Shown here in pieces: positions 1 through 9,935 of a DNA stretch of 64,000 nucleotides. The notes under the pieces are model-generated. The model had not been told where the DNA came from. It did not search any database and was given only the letters and a program-made list of their open reading frames with translations. This DNA is from Gammaproteobacteria bacterium. Its GTDB lineage: Bacteria; Pseudomonadota; Gammaproteobacteria; Steroidobacterales; Steroidobacteraceae. The stretch's first letter is position 1, and each line of letters opens with the position of its first letter. The stretch spans positions 34,530-98,529 of the forward strand of contig JANYLM010000143.1 in NCBI GenBank assembly GCA_025357835.1, in the 5' to 3' direction. Position numbers and translations under genes: made by a program.

Positions 1-1
1 A

Positions 2-2269
2 CGCAATTTGCAACAGAAAGCAATATATAGTTTCTTCGACTACGGCGGGAAGGTACCCAATCTAGCGTTCGCCGATACCGGGGACGGTAGCGGCACGGCA
101 CGGACCATATCGATTCGCGGCATCTCGGGCGACGGCACCACCGGGTTCTATATCGACGAGACGCCGGTACCGGACTCTATCGATCCGCGGATCGTCGACA
201 TCCAGCGCATCGAGGTTTTGCGCGGGCCGCAGGGAACTCTATACGGCGCTCGTTCCATGGGCGGCACAGTTCGCCTTATCACTGAACAGCCAAACCTCAA
301 TGACGCCGACGGCAGGCTGCGAATGAGCGGCGGCAAGACATGGAATGCGGTTAGCCCGGATTACGGGGTCGACGGCGCCTTCAATGTGCCGCTCATCCAA
401 GACACAATGGCGTTGCGGGCAGTATTATTCTTTCAACACGACGCCGGATTCTTCACGCGTCGCTATTTGGCGAACCCAGCCGATGCCGCCAATCTGCCGC
501 CGGCCACCAACCCGACCACGCTCGGCAGCTTGCCGACCGCCACTACCGACGGTGTGGGGCGCGTTAATAGTTACGGCGGCGCAGTGTCACTGGCGATCAA
601 GCCGAACAATGCCTTGATGATCACACCGCGGATTATGTACCAGCAATCGAAAGCGAATGGGCTCTTGTACGCCGACGGCGGATCGTATCCCGTGCCGGTG
701 CCAGCGACGTTCGTAAACGCGCCGAACATGCATCCGGCCGGCTACATGCAAAACCGGTTCTTCAATCTTCCGGAGCGCAGCGACGATGCCTGGACTCTGG
801 CTTCGGTGGGAGTCAAATACGAAGCAAGCGCGTTCGCCTTCCTTTCCTCCACATCGTATTTTGACCGGACAGTTGACGAGACCGAAGACCAAAGTGATTT
901 CATCTGGCAGAACCTTCTGGCGCCGTTCGACGGGATTCCTCTTGGTGACGCGACCAACCCGAACACGCCTGCATACAAGGCTGTACCAATAGCCACGACC
1001 ATTCGCGAACTCAAGCAAATTCACCGCTTCGTGCAGGAGTTTCGCTTCACATCGAAACTGTCCGGACCTTGGGCATACGTCGCCGGAATCTATTTTTCGG
1101 ATACGCGAGGCCGCGTGCCGTATGCGGGCTACTATCCACCGTCGCTCGCCCCTGGCATCAGTCAGACCGGGGGATTCGTTGTGCAGGGCATCCCAGGATT
1201 GCCGATTCCGGTCAATCCCGCGATCCCCGACGAAATCTTCGGTCAGGACTATCAAACTCGAGTCAGTGAGCCGGCGATCTACGGAGAGATGTCCTACCAT
1301 TTCGATGAACAGTGGGCGATGACGGTCGGGCTGCGAGGCTATCGGATCAAAACGCAGACTGGCGGATATCTGGAAGGAATTGCCTTCGGTGGGCCACGCA
1401 TCAACGACCCGGATCAATCGTTCACGGAAAGCGGGGTGAATCCCAAGCTCGGACTCGATTACAAGCTGTCCTCCGATAAGCTGCTGTACGCGCAGATCGC
1501 ACGTGGCTTCCGGCCCGGCGGCCTCGTCCCCTCGATTCCCGGCAACAGCGTCGTGGACCCGCTCCTCTGCTTCCAGCAGCTGCAGGCACTCGGCTACATC
1601 AGTGCCAGCCAGACGAAGAGTTACAAGTCGGACAGCCTCTGGAACTATGAGCTCGGTGCGAAGACCGCGTGGGCGGACAACCGCGTCACCCTCGACGGTG
1701 CCGTGTTCTTGGTCAAATGGAATAAGATCCAGCAGAGCGTGGCCTTGCCGTGCGGATTTCAATTTCGCGCAAATTCAGGGGCGGCAGAGATCAAGGGAGC
1801 TGAACTCGAGGCGCATGTGCGACCGGCCGCAGGGCTCGACCTGTCCGCCGGTCTCGGCTACCAGCGCGCCCGCATCACCGAAGCTAGCGCCCTCTTACCG
1901 ACACTCAAGGTCGGCGACCGGGTCTACCAAGTTCCGGATTGGACCGGCAATGCGTCGGCGACATACACCGTGCCACTCGCAGAAACACGCAGCTTTGTCA
2001 GCACTTTGAGCTACTCCTACACGGGGGACAGCGTCAGTGCCAGTGTCAATGCGAACTTCCCGCGCGTACGGCCGAGCTACAACATTCTCGATCTGCGGCT
2101 TGCCTACGACGTCGGCAGCTATGAACTCGCGCTGATCGGGAAAAATCTCACCAATGTGGAGGCAAACCTGGGTGACAACCGCTCGCTCGCCGCAGAAACG
2201 CTGGGGCGCCCGCGTCTTGTAGTCAATCCGCCGCGAATGATCGGCGCAGAGTTCCGGATGAAGTTCTAG
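2..2269 (+). CDS. TonB-dependent outer-membrane receptor (5' truncated)
   Basis: The reading frame is open to the left edge, so the signal peptide, any TonB box and the first part of the plug are missing. What remains begins in the plug domain: an ISIRGI segment, then the conserved stretch ending IEVLRGPQGTLYGARS and GGTVRLIT. A long beta-barrel domain follows and ends in the typical aromatic C-terminus (FRMKF). The family imports scarce ligands such as siderophores, cobalamin or glycans across the outer membrane using TonB energy. The barrel does not reveal the substrate. It is convergent with the aryl-CoA operon, so it need not share its regulation. Family assignment is secure; ligand unknown. 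Confidence 0.9.
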   Translation, partial: RNLQQKAIYSFFDYGGKVPNLAFADTGDGSGTARTISIRGISGDGTTGFYIDETPVPDSIDPRIVDIQRIEVLRGPQGTLYGARSMGGTVRLITEQPNLNDADGRLRMSGGKTWNAVSPDYGVDGAFNVPLIQDTMALRAVLFFQHDAGFFTRRYLANPADAANLPPATNPTTLGSLPTATTDGVGRVNSYGGAVSLAIKPNNALMITPRIMYQQSKANGLLYADGGSYPVPVPATFVNAPNMHPAGYMQNRFFNLPERSDDAWTLASVGVKYEASAFAFLSSTSYFDRTVDETEDQSDFIWQNLLAPFDGIPLGDATNPNTPAYKAVPIATTIRELKQIHRFVQEFRFTSKLSGPWAYVAGIYFSDTRGRVPYAGYYPPSLAPGISQTGGFVVQGIPGLPIPVNPAIPDEIFGQDYQTRVSEPAIYGEMSYHFDEQWAMTVGLRGYRIKTQTGGYLEGIAFGGPRINDPDQSFTESGVNPKLGLDYKLSSDKLLYAQIARGFRPGGLVPSIPGNSVVDPLLCFQQLQALGYISASQTKSYKSDSLWNYELGAKTAWADNRVTLDGAVFLVKWNKIQQSVALPCGFQFRANSGAAEIKGAELEAHVRPAAGLDLSAGLGYQRARITEASALLPTLKVGDRVYQVPDWTGNASATYTVPLAETRSFVSTLSYSYTGDSVSASVNANFPRVRPSYNILDLRLAYDVGSYELALIGKNLTNVEANLGDNRSLAAETLGRPRLVVNPPRMIGAEFRMKF

Positions 2270-2307
2270 CGAGGCTATTCGATTACCACCGGCCGGGACT
2301 GAAACCT

Positions 2308-2342
2308 CGAAAGCGCGCAGGCTGCCAACTGCGCTGCTTTCG
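2308..2342. terminator. Hairpin between two convergent genes
   Basis: A 13-bp stem with one bulged base (CGAAAGC-GCGCAG pairing with CTGCGC-T-GCTTTCG) encloses an 8-base loop. It sits in the 88-bp gap between the TonB receptor and the convergent oxidoreductase. There is no clear U-tract on either strand, so it may act as a bidirectional structural block or mRNA 3' stabiliser rather than a classic intrinsic terminator. Confidence 0.5.
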
Positions 2343-2357
2343 ACGCGAGCTTAGGAA

Positions 2358-3830
2358 TCAAGACCACTTCGGCGCAATAAGCCGCCTCTTACCGTCGGCT
2401 GAACGGCGCACCCCGGATTCATCCAACGCGTCGCGATCCCACAACTCGCAGGTCACCTGGCGGTGCCGCTGATCCAGCGCCTCGCAATAATTCGTATATA
2501 TGCACAGACGCACTTGCGCGCCACGCCCGTTACGCACCTTGGTGAACCAGTCGGGATCCGCAAGCGCCTGGCGCGCAATCGCGACGATATCCGCCTGACC
2601 TGAGGCAAGCACGGCTTCGGCCTGCTCGAAATTATGGATTCCGCCCGCGGCAATCAGCGGAGTATTGCAGTTCGCCGCGCGCAAGGCAGCGTGGATGCGG
2701 GCGGTAGCGCCGAGGTTGCGGCCGAACGGGCCTTGCGCATCGGAAAAGTAGGACGGCATGCACTCGTAGCCGCTGCGTCCGGTATAGGGATAGGCCGCGG
2801 CGCCGACCTTGGGCTGCTGCGCGTCATCGAACTTGCCGCCGCGCGACAGCGACAGAAAATCCATGCCGGCTTTCGCGAACGCACAGGCGAAGTACTCGGC
2901 GTCATCGATCGATCCTCCGCCGCTGACGCACTCTTCGGCCAGAAATCGGCAACCAACGGGGAAACCCGCGCCAACGTCGGCACGCACCTGCTCATAGACC
3001 TCCAACGGGAGCCGCGCGCGTTCCGCGACTCCCCCACCATAGCCGTCGCCGCGTGTGTTGTGCGGCGAAAGAAAGCACGCCATGGTGTAGGCATGAGCGT
3101 AATGCAGTTCGACTCCGTCGAAGCCGGCTTCACGGGCCCGCCTTGCCGCACCACCGAACAGTCCCGGCAGTTGCCGTGGTAAATCTCGGATATGCCCAAG
3201 ATGCATGTCCGTGACCCGCTCACGCGCACCGTGATCCAGGGACTCCAGTTCCCTGATATCGAGCACCTTTTCCAGATCGTTGCGTTCGAGTGACGCCAGC
3301 CAGCTGCGAATCTCCGCGTCGTTCGCACCCACCGCGCCCCCTGCTTCGGCTGCTCCGAAGGCGCGACGATGCCGTTCGGTCAAACCAAGGTACTCCGCAA
3401 AATATCGGGCCGGGTCGGGCCGCCGCCGGATGGACAGAAAATCGATGAGCTGAATGAACAGGCGCGTTTCGCCTTCGCTCGCGCGCCGCACGACCTCAAC
3501 CAGCTGCTTCAAACCCGGTAGGAAACGCTCGTCTCCAATCCGGAGCAAGGGTCCGCTCGGCACATCGCGAATGCCCGTCGCCTCCACCACGATAGCCGCG
3601 GGCCGGCCCTGGGCAAAACGCTCGTACCATTCCAGCACGTCTTGGGAAACGAAACCGTCCTCCGTGGCACGCCACGGCACCATGGCGGGAACCCAGGTTC
3701 GGTGGCGCAGCGCAATCGACCCCACCTGAATCGGCGAGAACAGCCGCGACAGGGCGGCCTCCTGGGTGCTGGGCCAACGCGCCGGCCGCGAATCGTGGCG
3801 GATTCGCTCAGGGGGACGCCACATGGTCAA
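2358..3830 (-). CDS. NADH:flavin oxidoreductase / Old Yellow Enzyme family
   Basis: A 490-residue protein with an FMN-binding TIM-barrel of the Old Yellow Enzyme type. Visible are the start of the barrel (LFSPIQVGSIALRHR), the substrate/FMN segment FDGVELHYAHAYTMACFLSP, where OYEs normally have H-x-x-H/N, and the phosphate-binding end AAGGIHNFEQAEAVLASGQAD. The C-terminus after the barrel lacks the 4Fe-4S and second flavin domains of trimethylamine-dehydrogenase-like members. The start overlaps the stop of the preceding Rid gene by 4 nt, so it is the last gene of the aryl-CoA operon. The first ~28 residues are unusual and a downstream start is possible. It probably reduces an enone or cyclohexenone intermediate of ring degradation (inference from context). 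Confidence 0.85.
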   Translation of the reverse strand: MTMWRPPERIRHDSRPARWPSTQEAALSRLFSPIQVGSIALRHRTWVPAMVPWRATEDGFVSQDVLEWYERFAQGRPAAIVVEATGIRDVPSGPLLRIGDERFLPGLKQLVEVVRRASEGETRLFIQLIDFLSIRRRPDPARYFAEYLGLTERHRRAFGAAEAGGAVGANDAEIRSWLASLERNDLEKVLDIRELESLDHGARERVTDMHLGHIRDLPRQLPGLFGGAARRAREAGFDGVELHYAHAYTMACFLSPHNTRGDGYGGGVAERARLPLEVYEQVRADVGAGFPVGCRFLAEECVSGGGSIDDAEYFACAFAKAGMDFLSLSRGGKFDDAQQPKVGAAAYPYTGRSGYECMPSYFSDAQGPFGRNLGATARIHAALRAANCNTPLIAAGGIHNFEQAEAVLASGQADIVAIARQALADPDWFTKVRNGRGAQVRLCIYTNYCEALDQRHRQVTCELWDRDALDESGVRRSADGKRRLIAPKWS

Positions 3831-4246
3831 TCAGCATCCGGCAATACAGCCGTTGCTTCGATTTCCACCCGGGCCTCCAGTTCCATGAGCGCCACCACTT
3901 GCACCACCGACATGGGTGGATAGTGCTTTCCTATCGTCGCCCGATAGGCAGCGCCGATATCGGCCAACTGCTCGTAGTATTCGTCGCGGCTGGTTACATA
4001 CCAGGTCAGGCGCACGATGTGTGCCGGGGTAGCACCCGCATCGGCCAGTATCGCGGCTATATTGAGCAGCGCCTGACGCACCTGATCCGCCAAGCGGCTG
4101 CTGGGGAATTTGCCCTCCGCGTCCCAGCCGATCTGGCCGGCCACGAATATCTGCAAGCCGCGGGCCGCCATGCCGTTGCTGTAACCCTTGGGCCGCGGCC
4201 ACCCCGCCGGTTGCAGAATGCGGGGCAGTTTATTGTCCTTGGTCAT
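3827..4246 (-). CDS. Rid (YjgF/YER057c/UK114) family protein
   Basis: A 139-residue single-domain protein of the Rid superfamily, whose archetype RidA hydrolyses reactive enamines and imines. The C-terminal strand ([21 protein letters not shown]) is typical. Where RidA has P-A-R-S with the catalytic arginine, this protein has P-P-M-S, so it belongs to one of the Rid subfamilies without that arginine and its chemistry cannot be assumed. It overlaps its neighbours by 4 nt on both sides. The upstream monooxygenase-reductase, if it acts on 2-aminobenzoyl-CoA, yields an enamine-containing ring, which would be a natural Rid substrate (inference). Confidence 0.85.
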   Translation of the reverse strand: MTKDNKLPRILQPAGWPRPKGYSNGMAARGLQIFVAGQIGWDAEGKFPSSRLADQVRQALLNIAAILADAGATPAHIVRLTWYVTSRDEYYEQLADIGAAYRATIGKHYPPMSVVQVVALMELEARVEIEATAVLPDAD

Positions 4247-5445
4247 GCCGACTCCGTTGGGGCGAGTAGCTCGCGAGCGATAATGAGCTTCTGAACCTCG
4301 GTCGCTCCCTCATAAATACGCAGCGCGCGTACGTCTCGATATAGACGCTCGACGACTTCGCCCTTCATCACTCCGCGGGCGCCGAACATCTGCACCGCTC
4401 GATCGACGACTCGCTGCGCGGTCTCAGTCGCCTGCATCTTGGCCATGGCCGCCTCCTTTGTGACACGCTCCCCGCTGTCGCGCAGCCAGGCAGCGCGATA
4501 GGTAAGCAGGCGGGCCGCGTCCACTTCGGTCGCCATGTCGGCCAGCGTAGCTTGAGTCAATTGAAAATCGGCAAGGTTGCGGCCGAACATGTGCCGCGAC
4601 CGCGCCTGGGCGATGGAATCATCCAGCGCGCGCTGCGCGAAGCCCAGCGCAGCCGCGGCCACCGAGGTGCGAAAGATATCCAAGGTACGCATCGCGATCT
4701 TGAACCCCTCGCCCTCGGCGCCCAGCCGATTCGTCGCGGGTATTCGGCACTCGTAAAACGCCAAGGATCCCATGGGATGTGGTGCCATGATGTCGATGCG
4801 GCCGGCGATCGACAGCCCCGGAGCGTCTGCATCGACGACGAAGGCAGTGATGCCGGCGGCGGCCGTGGTGCCGTCGGCTCGGGTCTGCGCCGGCTGCGTG
4901 CGCGCGAAAACGCAGTAGAAATCGGCGATGCCGCCGTTCGAGATCCAAGTCTTCGCGCCATCGAGCACATAGTGTTCGCCGTCGCGCCGCGCGCGGCACT
5001 GCATCCCCGCGACATCGGATCCCGCCTCCGCTTCCGACAGAGCGAATGCCGCCAGTGCCTCGCCGCGCGCGACTCGCGGCAGGTACCTCGCTTGCAATTG
5101 CGGCGATCCCGCCAGCGTGAGCGCGCCGCTGCCGAGGCCCTGCATGGCGAATGCAAAATCCGCCAATCCGTCGAAACCGGCCAGGGTTTCGCGGATGATG
5201 GCGATGCAGCGGACGTCGAAGTCTGCCGCGGCGCCTCCGTGTTCCGCACGCACGCAGTGACGGAGCATTCCGGCCGCGCCTAGCTTTCTGACGACCGCGA
5301 TGCAGTGCGCATCGACCGATTCGCGCGTCTCGCCGTGCGCCCCACCGAGATTTTGCTCGCACCAGGCCACGAGACTGGCATGAAGATCGCGATGGCGCGC
5401 TTCGAAGAAGGGCCAGCTCAAAAACGCCGGGGCCGCCTTCGCCAT
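4243..5445 (-). CDS. Acyl-CoA dehydrogenase family protein
   Basis: A 400-residue FAD-dependent acyl-CoA dehydrogenase. It has the N-terminal helical domain, the middle beta-domain with [15 protein letters not shown] and the WISNGG motif, and the C-terminal domain with QMFGARG and [18 protein letters not shown], which bind FAD and CoA and close the fold. It would introduce or remove a double bond alpha-beta to a CoA thioester and pass electrons to ETF. Its place between enoyl-CoA hydratase (1-nt overlap) and Rid (4-nt overlap) suggests a beta-oxidation-like step on an alicyclic CoA ester made from an aromatic ring. Substrate is not readable from sequence. Confidence 0.9.
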   Translation of the reverse strand: MAKAAPAFLSWPFFEARHRDLHASLVAWCEQNLGGAHGETRESVDAHCIAVVRKLGAAGMLRHCVRAEHGGAAADFDVRCIAIIRETLAGFDGLADFAFAMQGLGSGALTLAGSPQLQARYLPRVARGEALAAFALSEAEAGSDVAGMQCRARRDGEHYVLDGAKTWISNGGIADFYCVFARTQPAQTRADGTTAAAGITAFVVDADAPGLSIAGRIDIMAPHPMGSLAFYECRIPATNRLGAEGEGFKIAMRTLDIFRTSVAAAALGFAQRALDDSIAQARSRHMFGRNLADFQLTQATLADMATEVDAARLLTYRAAWLRDSGERVTKEAAMAKMQATETAQRVVDRAVQMFGARGVMKGEVVERLYRDVRALRIYEGATEVQKLIIARELLAPTESA

Positions 5446-6254
5446 CAGTTGCCCTCGAAGACCGGTTGGGTCTTATCCGCAAACGCGCGGTATGCGCGCC
5501 GAAAGTCTTCGGTTTGCATGCACAGAGCCTGCGCCTGCGCCTCGGCTTCTATGGCCGTCTCGATGGACAAATTCCACTCCTGATGCAGCATGCGCTTGGT
5601 CATCGCATGCGCGAACGTCGGCCCTTTAGCAAGCGATGCCGCGAATTCCACCGCCTCGGCGAGCATGCGGGGCTGCGCAACCACGCGATTGAAAAAACCC
5701 CACGCCAGACCTTCCTCGGCGCTCATCGAGCGGCCGGTGTACAGCAGCTCGGCCGCGCGCCCCTGCCCTATGATTCGCGGCAAAATGGCGCAGGCGCCCA
5801 TATCGCAGCCTGCCAATCCAACGCGGACGAATAGAAATGCGGTGCGCGCCTCGGCAGTGGCGAACCGAAAGTCGGAGGCCATGGCGATAATGGCGCCCGC
5901 CCCCGCACAGATCCCTTCCACGCCGGCCACGATGGGCTGCGGACATTCGCGCATGGACAGGACTAGGTCGCCTGTCAGGCGAGTGAAATCGAGCAATCCC
6001 TGCGGGGCCATTCGGGTCAGCGGCCCGATGATGTCGTGTACGTCGCCGCCGGAGCAGAAATTACCCCCTGCGCCGGAAATCACAATCGCTTTCACGGCGT
6101 CTTCGGCGCGCAAACCGCGAAATAGATCTCGCAGTTCTGCGTAGGATTCAAAGGTCAGCGGGTTCTTGCGCTCCGGCCGATTCAAGGTGATGACGCCGAC
6201 CCTCTCCTCGACCCGCCACAGGAAATTCTCGGCAACGTAGTTTGCGAATCTCAT
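5445..6254 (-). CDS. Enoyl-CoA hydratase/isomerase family protein
   Basis: A 269-residue crotonase-fold protein. The opening [21 protein letters not shown] and the oxyanion-hole segment [11 protein letters not shown] are clear, and [19 protein letters not shown] carries the second oxyanion glycine region. It would hydrate, or open, a ring-derived enoyl-CoA. The start overlaps the MarR stop by 4 nt and its end abuts the acyl-CoA dehydrogenase start, so the genes are translationally coupled. Homologues of this subtype commonly accompany salicylyl-CoA/2-aminobenzoyl-CoA monooxygenase-reductase genes (general knowledge). Confidence 0.9.
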   Translation of the reverse strand: MRFANYVAENFLWRVEERVGVITLNRPERKNPLTFESYAELRDLFRGLRAEDAVKAIVISGAGGNFCSGGDVHDIIGPLTRMAPQGLLDFTRLTGDLVLSMRECPQPIVAGVEGICAGAGAIIAMASDFRFATAEARTAFLFVRVGLAGCDMGACAILPRIIGQGRAAELLYTGRSMSAEEGLAWGFFNRVVAQPRMLAEAVEFAASLAKGPTFAHAMTKRMLHQEWNLSIETAIEAEAQAQALCMQTEDFRRAYRAFADKTQPVFEGN

Positions 6255-6784
6255 AGGGAATTCTCCACGCCCGACCGCGTTCGTTGTCGCGATTGAATCT
6301 TCAAATCCTGCAACAGCCCGGCGAGCTGTTGCTTGCTCTTGGACGGCAGACCTGCGAATAAATCGATAATCCAGCGTTCGTGTTCGGCAGCCATTCTTTT
6401 AAAGAGGCGCTGACCGCTTGGCGTGAGCTTCACTCGAAAAGCGCGGCGGTCCTGTGCATCGATGACGCGCGCTACCAAGCCTTCCTTCTCCAGCAAGTCG
6501 GTAATGCCGGTTACATTACCGCCCGTGACCATCAGGCGCTTGGACAGCTCGCCCATTTTAAGTCCCTCGTGGCATCGCTCCAGCTGCGCCATGAGATCGA
6601 AACGAGGCAGGGTCGTAGCGAATTCGCCTTGTAAGCGCTGCCGGATGTGGTTTTCAATCAGTGTCGAGCAACTCAGCAGCCGCAGCCACAGCCGCAACGA
6701 GTCATGATGGTCCTCACGCACTCGCGTCTCGCTGTCGGACGGCGGCTCGAGCGCCTTGGAGCGGGGCGTCACTTTAGCCGCCAT
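6251..6784 (-). CDS. MarR-family transcriptional regulator (inside the aryl-CoA operon)
   Basis: A 177-residue winged-helix regulator. The start [10 protein letters not shown] was chosen because its ATG overlaps the SDR stop by one base; a longer open frame upstream only shadows the SDR gene. The DNA-binding core is visible as [29 protein letters not shown] followed by the wing [17 protein letters not shown]. MarR proteins in aryl-CoA gene sets usually repress the operon until an aryl-CoA thioester binds. Because it is embedded between the SDR and hydratase genes, any control would be autogenous. A second MarR gene lies at the other end of the region. Confidence 0.9.
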   Translation of the reverse strand: MAAKVTPRSKALEPPSDSETRVREDHHDSLRLWLRLLSCSTLIENHIRQRLQGEFATTLPRFDLMAQLERCHEGLKMGELSKRLMVTGGNVTGITDLLEKEGLVARVIDAQDRRAFRVKLTPSGQRLFKRMAAEHERWIIDLFAGLPSKSKQQLAGLLQDLKIQSRQRTRSGVENSL

Positions 6785-7557
6785 CACATGACCTCGCCGC
6801 CGGCTACGGCGATGCTCTGCCCGGTAATGCTCGCGCTGCTGCGCAGGCACAGCCAGCGAACCGTATCGGCCACTTCCTCGGGGGTCACCAAGCGGCCTTG
6901 CGGATTGTGGGACAGCAACTCCGCAAGGGCTTCCGATTCGCCGCGGCCCGTCTTGGCGCTGATGTTGGCAACGGCTGTCCGCACCAGATCCGTATCCGCG
7001 TAGCCCGGGCACACCGCGTTCACGGTCACATTGCGGCGCGCCGTTTCGAGCGCCACGGCGCGGGTCAGTCCGATGACTCCATGCTTCGACGCACAGTAGG
7101 CGCTGACATAGGGGTAGCCCACCAGGCCGGCAGTGCTGGCCACGTTCACGATGCGTCCGAACCCGGCCTTCAACATATCGGGAAGGCACTCGCGCATGCA
7201 ATGAAAGGTGCCCGTCAGGTTCACCGAGAGCATGGAATGCCACAGCGCATCGCTGGTGGCGCCCAGCGGGCCACTCAGCGCCTGACCTGCGTTGTTGACC
7301 AGCACGGTGATCGGCCCAATGGCCGCGCGCGCCGCGGCTACCGCCGTGCGCACCGATTCCGCATCGGCCACGTCCGCGACCTGACAGCTGCGGCGAACAG
7401 GCTCTAGCTCGGCGGCGACGGCCTCCAGATCCCGACGAGAACGGCCCACCAGCGTGACATCGGCGCCTGCGCCGGCGAGGTTGCGCACGATGGCAGCGCC
7501 TATGCCGCGGCCGGCGCCGGTCACCAGGGCATGCAATCCGGTGAGAAGAGCGGTCAT
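6784..7557 (-). CDS. Short-chain dehydrogenase/reductase
   Basis: A 257-residue classical SDR. It shows the NAD(P)-binding motif TGAGRGIG near residue 13, NNAG near residue 88, and the catalytic Ser plus Y-x-x-x-K in STAGLVGYPYVSAYCASK. The fold and length match 3-oxoacyl-ACP or 3-hydroxyacyl-CoA dehydrogenase-type SDRs. In this operon it most likely interconverts a ring hydroxyl and ketone on a CoA-bound alicyclic intermediate (inference). It lies 7 nt after the monooxygenase-reductase and overlaps the MarR gene by 1 nt. Confidence 0.9.
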   Translation of the reverse strand: MTALLTGLHALVTGAGRGIGAAIVRNLAGAGADVTLVGRSRRDLEAVAAELEPVRRSCQVADVADAESVRTAVAAARAAIGPITVLVNNAGQALSGPLGATSDALWHSMLSVNLTGTFHCMRECLPDMLKAGFGRIVNVASTAGLVGYPYVSAYCASKHGVIGLTRAVALETARRNVTVNAVCPGYADTDLVRTAVANISAKTGRGESEALAELLSHNPQGRLVTPEEVADTVRWLCLRSSASITGQSIAVAGGEVM

Positions 7558-7564
7558 GTGATTC

Positions 7565-9859
7565 TCAGACAGGGCCGACGGCAGCGTCCGCCTGCGCCGC
7601 CCGCTCCATATTGCGTTCGAGCTGCGACTTGCCTGACAGATAGGGGTCTGGCCACACCTGCTCTTGAAATTTCTGTTCCGCCGCGGCGCTCAAGGTCCAC
7701 GCTGGATTCGACAAGTGCGGCCGCGCCAGCGCGCAAAGATCCGCCCGCCCCGCTGCGATGATGGAATTCACGTGATCCGCCTCGAATATATTGCCCACCG
7801 CAATGGTTGGGATACCGATCTCGTTGCGAACCTTATCGGCAAAGGGCGTTTGCCACATGCGGCCATACACCGGTTGCTGTTCCGCCACGGTTTGACCCGT
7901 CGATACATCGAGCACGTCCGCGCCGGCGTGCTTGAGTGCGGCGGCGATGGCCAACAAGTCCTTCTCCGACAGACCGCCCTGGGCCCAGTCACAGGCGGAA
8001 ATTCTTGCCGACAGCGCACGCTCCCTCGGCCAAACGGCACGTACCGCGGAGAAAACCTCAAGAGGAAATCGTAATCTTGCCGCGATGTCGCCGCCGAATT
8101 CATCCTGACGCTGATTGGTCAGCGGCGACAGAAAACTTCCGAGCAAGTACCCGTGCGCCAGATGCAGCTCCAGCATGTCGAAGCCCGCGTCGAGAGCGAG
8201 CCGCGCGCACCTGACAAAATCGTCGCGGACCTCATCCATGTCCGAGCGCGTCATCGCCTGCGGAATCTGACTGACGCCTGCCAAGTAGGGAATAGCCGAG
8301 GGAGCCAGGAGCGGCCAATTTCCCGAGGCGAGCGGGTAATCCATGCGCTCCCAGCCAAGTTGCGTCGAACCCTTGCGGCCGGAATGACCTATCTGCAGGC
8401 AAAACTTGGCGGCCGACTGAGCATGAACGAATTCGACGATGCGCCGCCACGCGTCGCGCTGCGCCTCATTCCAGAGGCCGGTGCAGCCGGGAGTGATGCG
8501 CCCCGTCGCCGAAACACAAGTCATTTCAGTGAACAGCAGACCCGCGCCGCCGACGGCCCGCGCGCCGTAGTGCATCAGGTGCCAGTCGCCGGGAATGCCA
8601 TCCGCCGCCTGGTACTGCGCCATGGGGGAGACGACCACTCGATTCGCAAGTTCCATGTTCGCAAGCCGGAACGGCAGAAACATGGGCGGCCGCGCCGCAT
8701 CGTATACGCCACTGCGCCGTGCCAGCCAGCGCTCGTAACCTTCCACGAAACCGGAATCTCGCAACTTAAGATTGGCGTGACCGATGCGCTGGCTACCCGT
8801 CAGCAACGCATACGCGAATTGTCGTGGTTCGAGGTTTGAATACCGTGCGACATTCTCGAACCACTCCATCCGATTGCGCGCCGCGCTCTGCAGCTTGAGG
8901 GCTTCCAAACTCCGCTCCGCCTGATAGATTTGCAGCCCTGCTTGAACGTCGCTGGCACTCGCCACCCGGCTGACCAGAGACATGGCGTCTTCCATCGCCA
9001 GTTTGGTGCCGGACCCGATGCCGAAGTGCGCCGTATGCGCCGCATCGCCGATCAATACGATATTGCGGTGATGCCATTGCGCACACAGCACGCGATTGAA
9101 ATTCAACCAAGCAGAGCCGCGCAAATGGTTTGCGTTGCTCAAAAGCTGCTGTCCATCCAAATACTTGGCAAATAGAGCCTCGCAGAATGCGATCGATCGC
9201 TCGGTGGTGTAGCCGTCGAGGCCGTGCGCGCGCCAGGTCTCCTCGCGCGTCTCGACAATGACCGTGGAAACATCCTCGCTAAACTGATAGGCATGGATCT
9301 GGAACCAACCGTGCTCGGTCTTTTCGAACGCGAAGGTAAACGCAGCGAATTTCTGGCGCGTGCCCAGCCAGATGAAGCGACACTTACCGACGGCGATATC
9401 CGGCTGGAACACCTCCGCATGACGGGTTCGGACCTTGCTGTTCACGCCATCCGAGGCGACGATGAGGTCCGCATCCGCGAGCGGCGTCAGTTCGTTTATT
9501 TCAGCTTGAAAGTGCTGCTCCACACCCAATGAGCAAGCTCGTTCCTGAAAGATATTGAGCAAGCGGCGCCTGCCGATCCCGCAGAAGCCATGACCGCCAG
9601 AGCGAATCGTCTCGCCCCGAAAATGCACGTCGATGTCATCCCAGTGGTGGAAATCCCCGACAATGGCATCATGCGACTGTGGATCCGCCGCTCGAAAACC
9701 CGACATGGTCTGATCCGAAAATACCACGCCCCAACCGAAGGTATCGTCGGGCCGGTTGCGCTCGTAAACCTCGACCTTTGCGTCGGGCAAGGCTTTCTTC
9801 AGCAGGATTGCGCCGAAAAGACCCGCAGGACCGCCGCCTATGAACACCGCTCGTTTCAT
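7565..9859 (-). CDS. Bifunctional aryl-CoA monooxygenase/reductase (2-aminobenzoyl-CoA or salicylyl-CoA type)
   Basis: A 764-residue two-domain flavoprotein. Residues 1 to about 390 form a class A FAD monooxygenase (dinucleotide motif GGGPAG at residue 8; [14 protein letters not shown] around residue 270). Residues from about 395 form an Old-Yellow-type FMN reductase ([19 protein letters not shown] start; [24 protein letters not shown] near the end). This fusion is characteristic of 2-aminobenzoyl-CoA monooxygenase/reductase of aerobic anthranilate degradation and of proteins annotated as salicylyl-CoA 5-hydroxylase. Such enzymes hydroxylate the CoA-activated ring and then reduce it. No aryl-CoA ligase gene is adjacent, so the acyl-CoA must come from elsewhere. 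Substrate choice is uncertain; the fusion class is clear. Confidence 0.88.
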   Translation of the reverse strand: MKRAVFIGGGPAGLFGAILLKKALPDAKVEVYERNRPDDTFGWGVVFSDQTMSGFRAADPQSHDAIVGDFHHWDDIDVHFRGETIRSGGHGFCGIGRRRLLNIFQERACSLGVEQHFQAEINELTPLADADLIVASDGVNSKVRTRHAEVFQPDIAVGKCRFIWLGTRQKFAAFTFAFEKTEHGWFQIHAYQFSEDVSTVIVETREETWRAHGLDGYTTERSIAFCEALFAKYLDGQQLLSNANHLRGSAWLNFNRVLCAQWHHRNIVLIGDAAHTAHFGIGSGTKLAMEDAMSLVSRVASASDVQAGLQIYQAERSLEALKLQSAARNRMEWFENVARYSNLEPRQFAYALLTGSQRIGHANLKLRDSGFVEGYERWLARRSGVYDAARPPMFLPFRLANMELANRVVVSPMAQYQAADGIPGDWHLMHYGARAVGGAGLLFTEMTCVSATGRITPGCTGLWNEAQRDAWRRIVEFVHAQSAAKFCLQIGHSGRKGSTQLGWERMDYPLASGNWPLLAPSAIPYLAGVSQIPQAMTRSDMDEVRDDFVRCARLALDAGFDMLELHLAHGYLLGSFLSPLTNQRQDEFGGDIAARLRFPLEVFSAVRAVWPRERALSARISACDWAQGGLSEKDLLAIAAALKHAGADVLDVSTGQTVAEQQPVYGRMWQTPFADKVRNEIGIPTIAVGNIFEADHVNSIIAAGRADLCALARPHLSNPAWTLSAAAEQKFQEQVWPDPYLSGKSQLERNMERAAQADAAVGPV

Positions 9860-9865
9860 CGTTCA

Positions 9866-9894
9866 ACAATAGATCGAGATACTTTAGATGTCAA
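9866..9894 (-). promoter_or_regulatory. Candidate promoter of the aryl-CoA operon with overlapping regulator motif
   Basis: On the minus strand TTGACA (9889-9894) and TATTGT (9866-9871) are separated by exactly 17 bp. The -10 box ends only 6 bases before the ATG at 9859, so a transcript from this promoter would be leaderless or nearly so. The 17-mer TTGACATCTAAAGTATC (9878-9894) covers the -35 and the spacer. It recurs with two changes in front of the MarR gene at 13708, making it a likely operator. Confidence 0.55.
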
Positions 9895-9935
9895 CTATAT
9901 AAGCCGGCCCGATACGGTGCAATCCGTGGACTATG

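Noticed and set aside
587..1762. A 391-codon open frame antisense to the TonB receptor
   Set aside because: Composition is Arg/Val/His-rich without domains, and it mirrors the receptor's high-GC third positions; a shadow frame.
6785..7243. A 153-codon N-terminal extension of the MarR gene at 6251
   Set aside because: It lies wholly within the SDR gene in another frame and reads as low-quality protein; MarR proteins start where the ATG at 6784 is.
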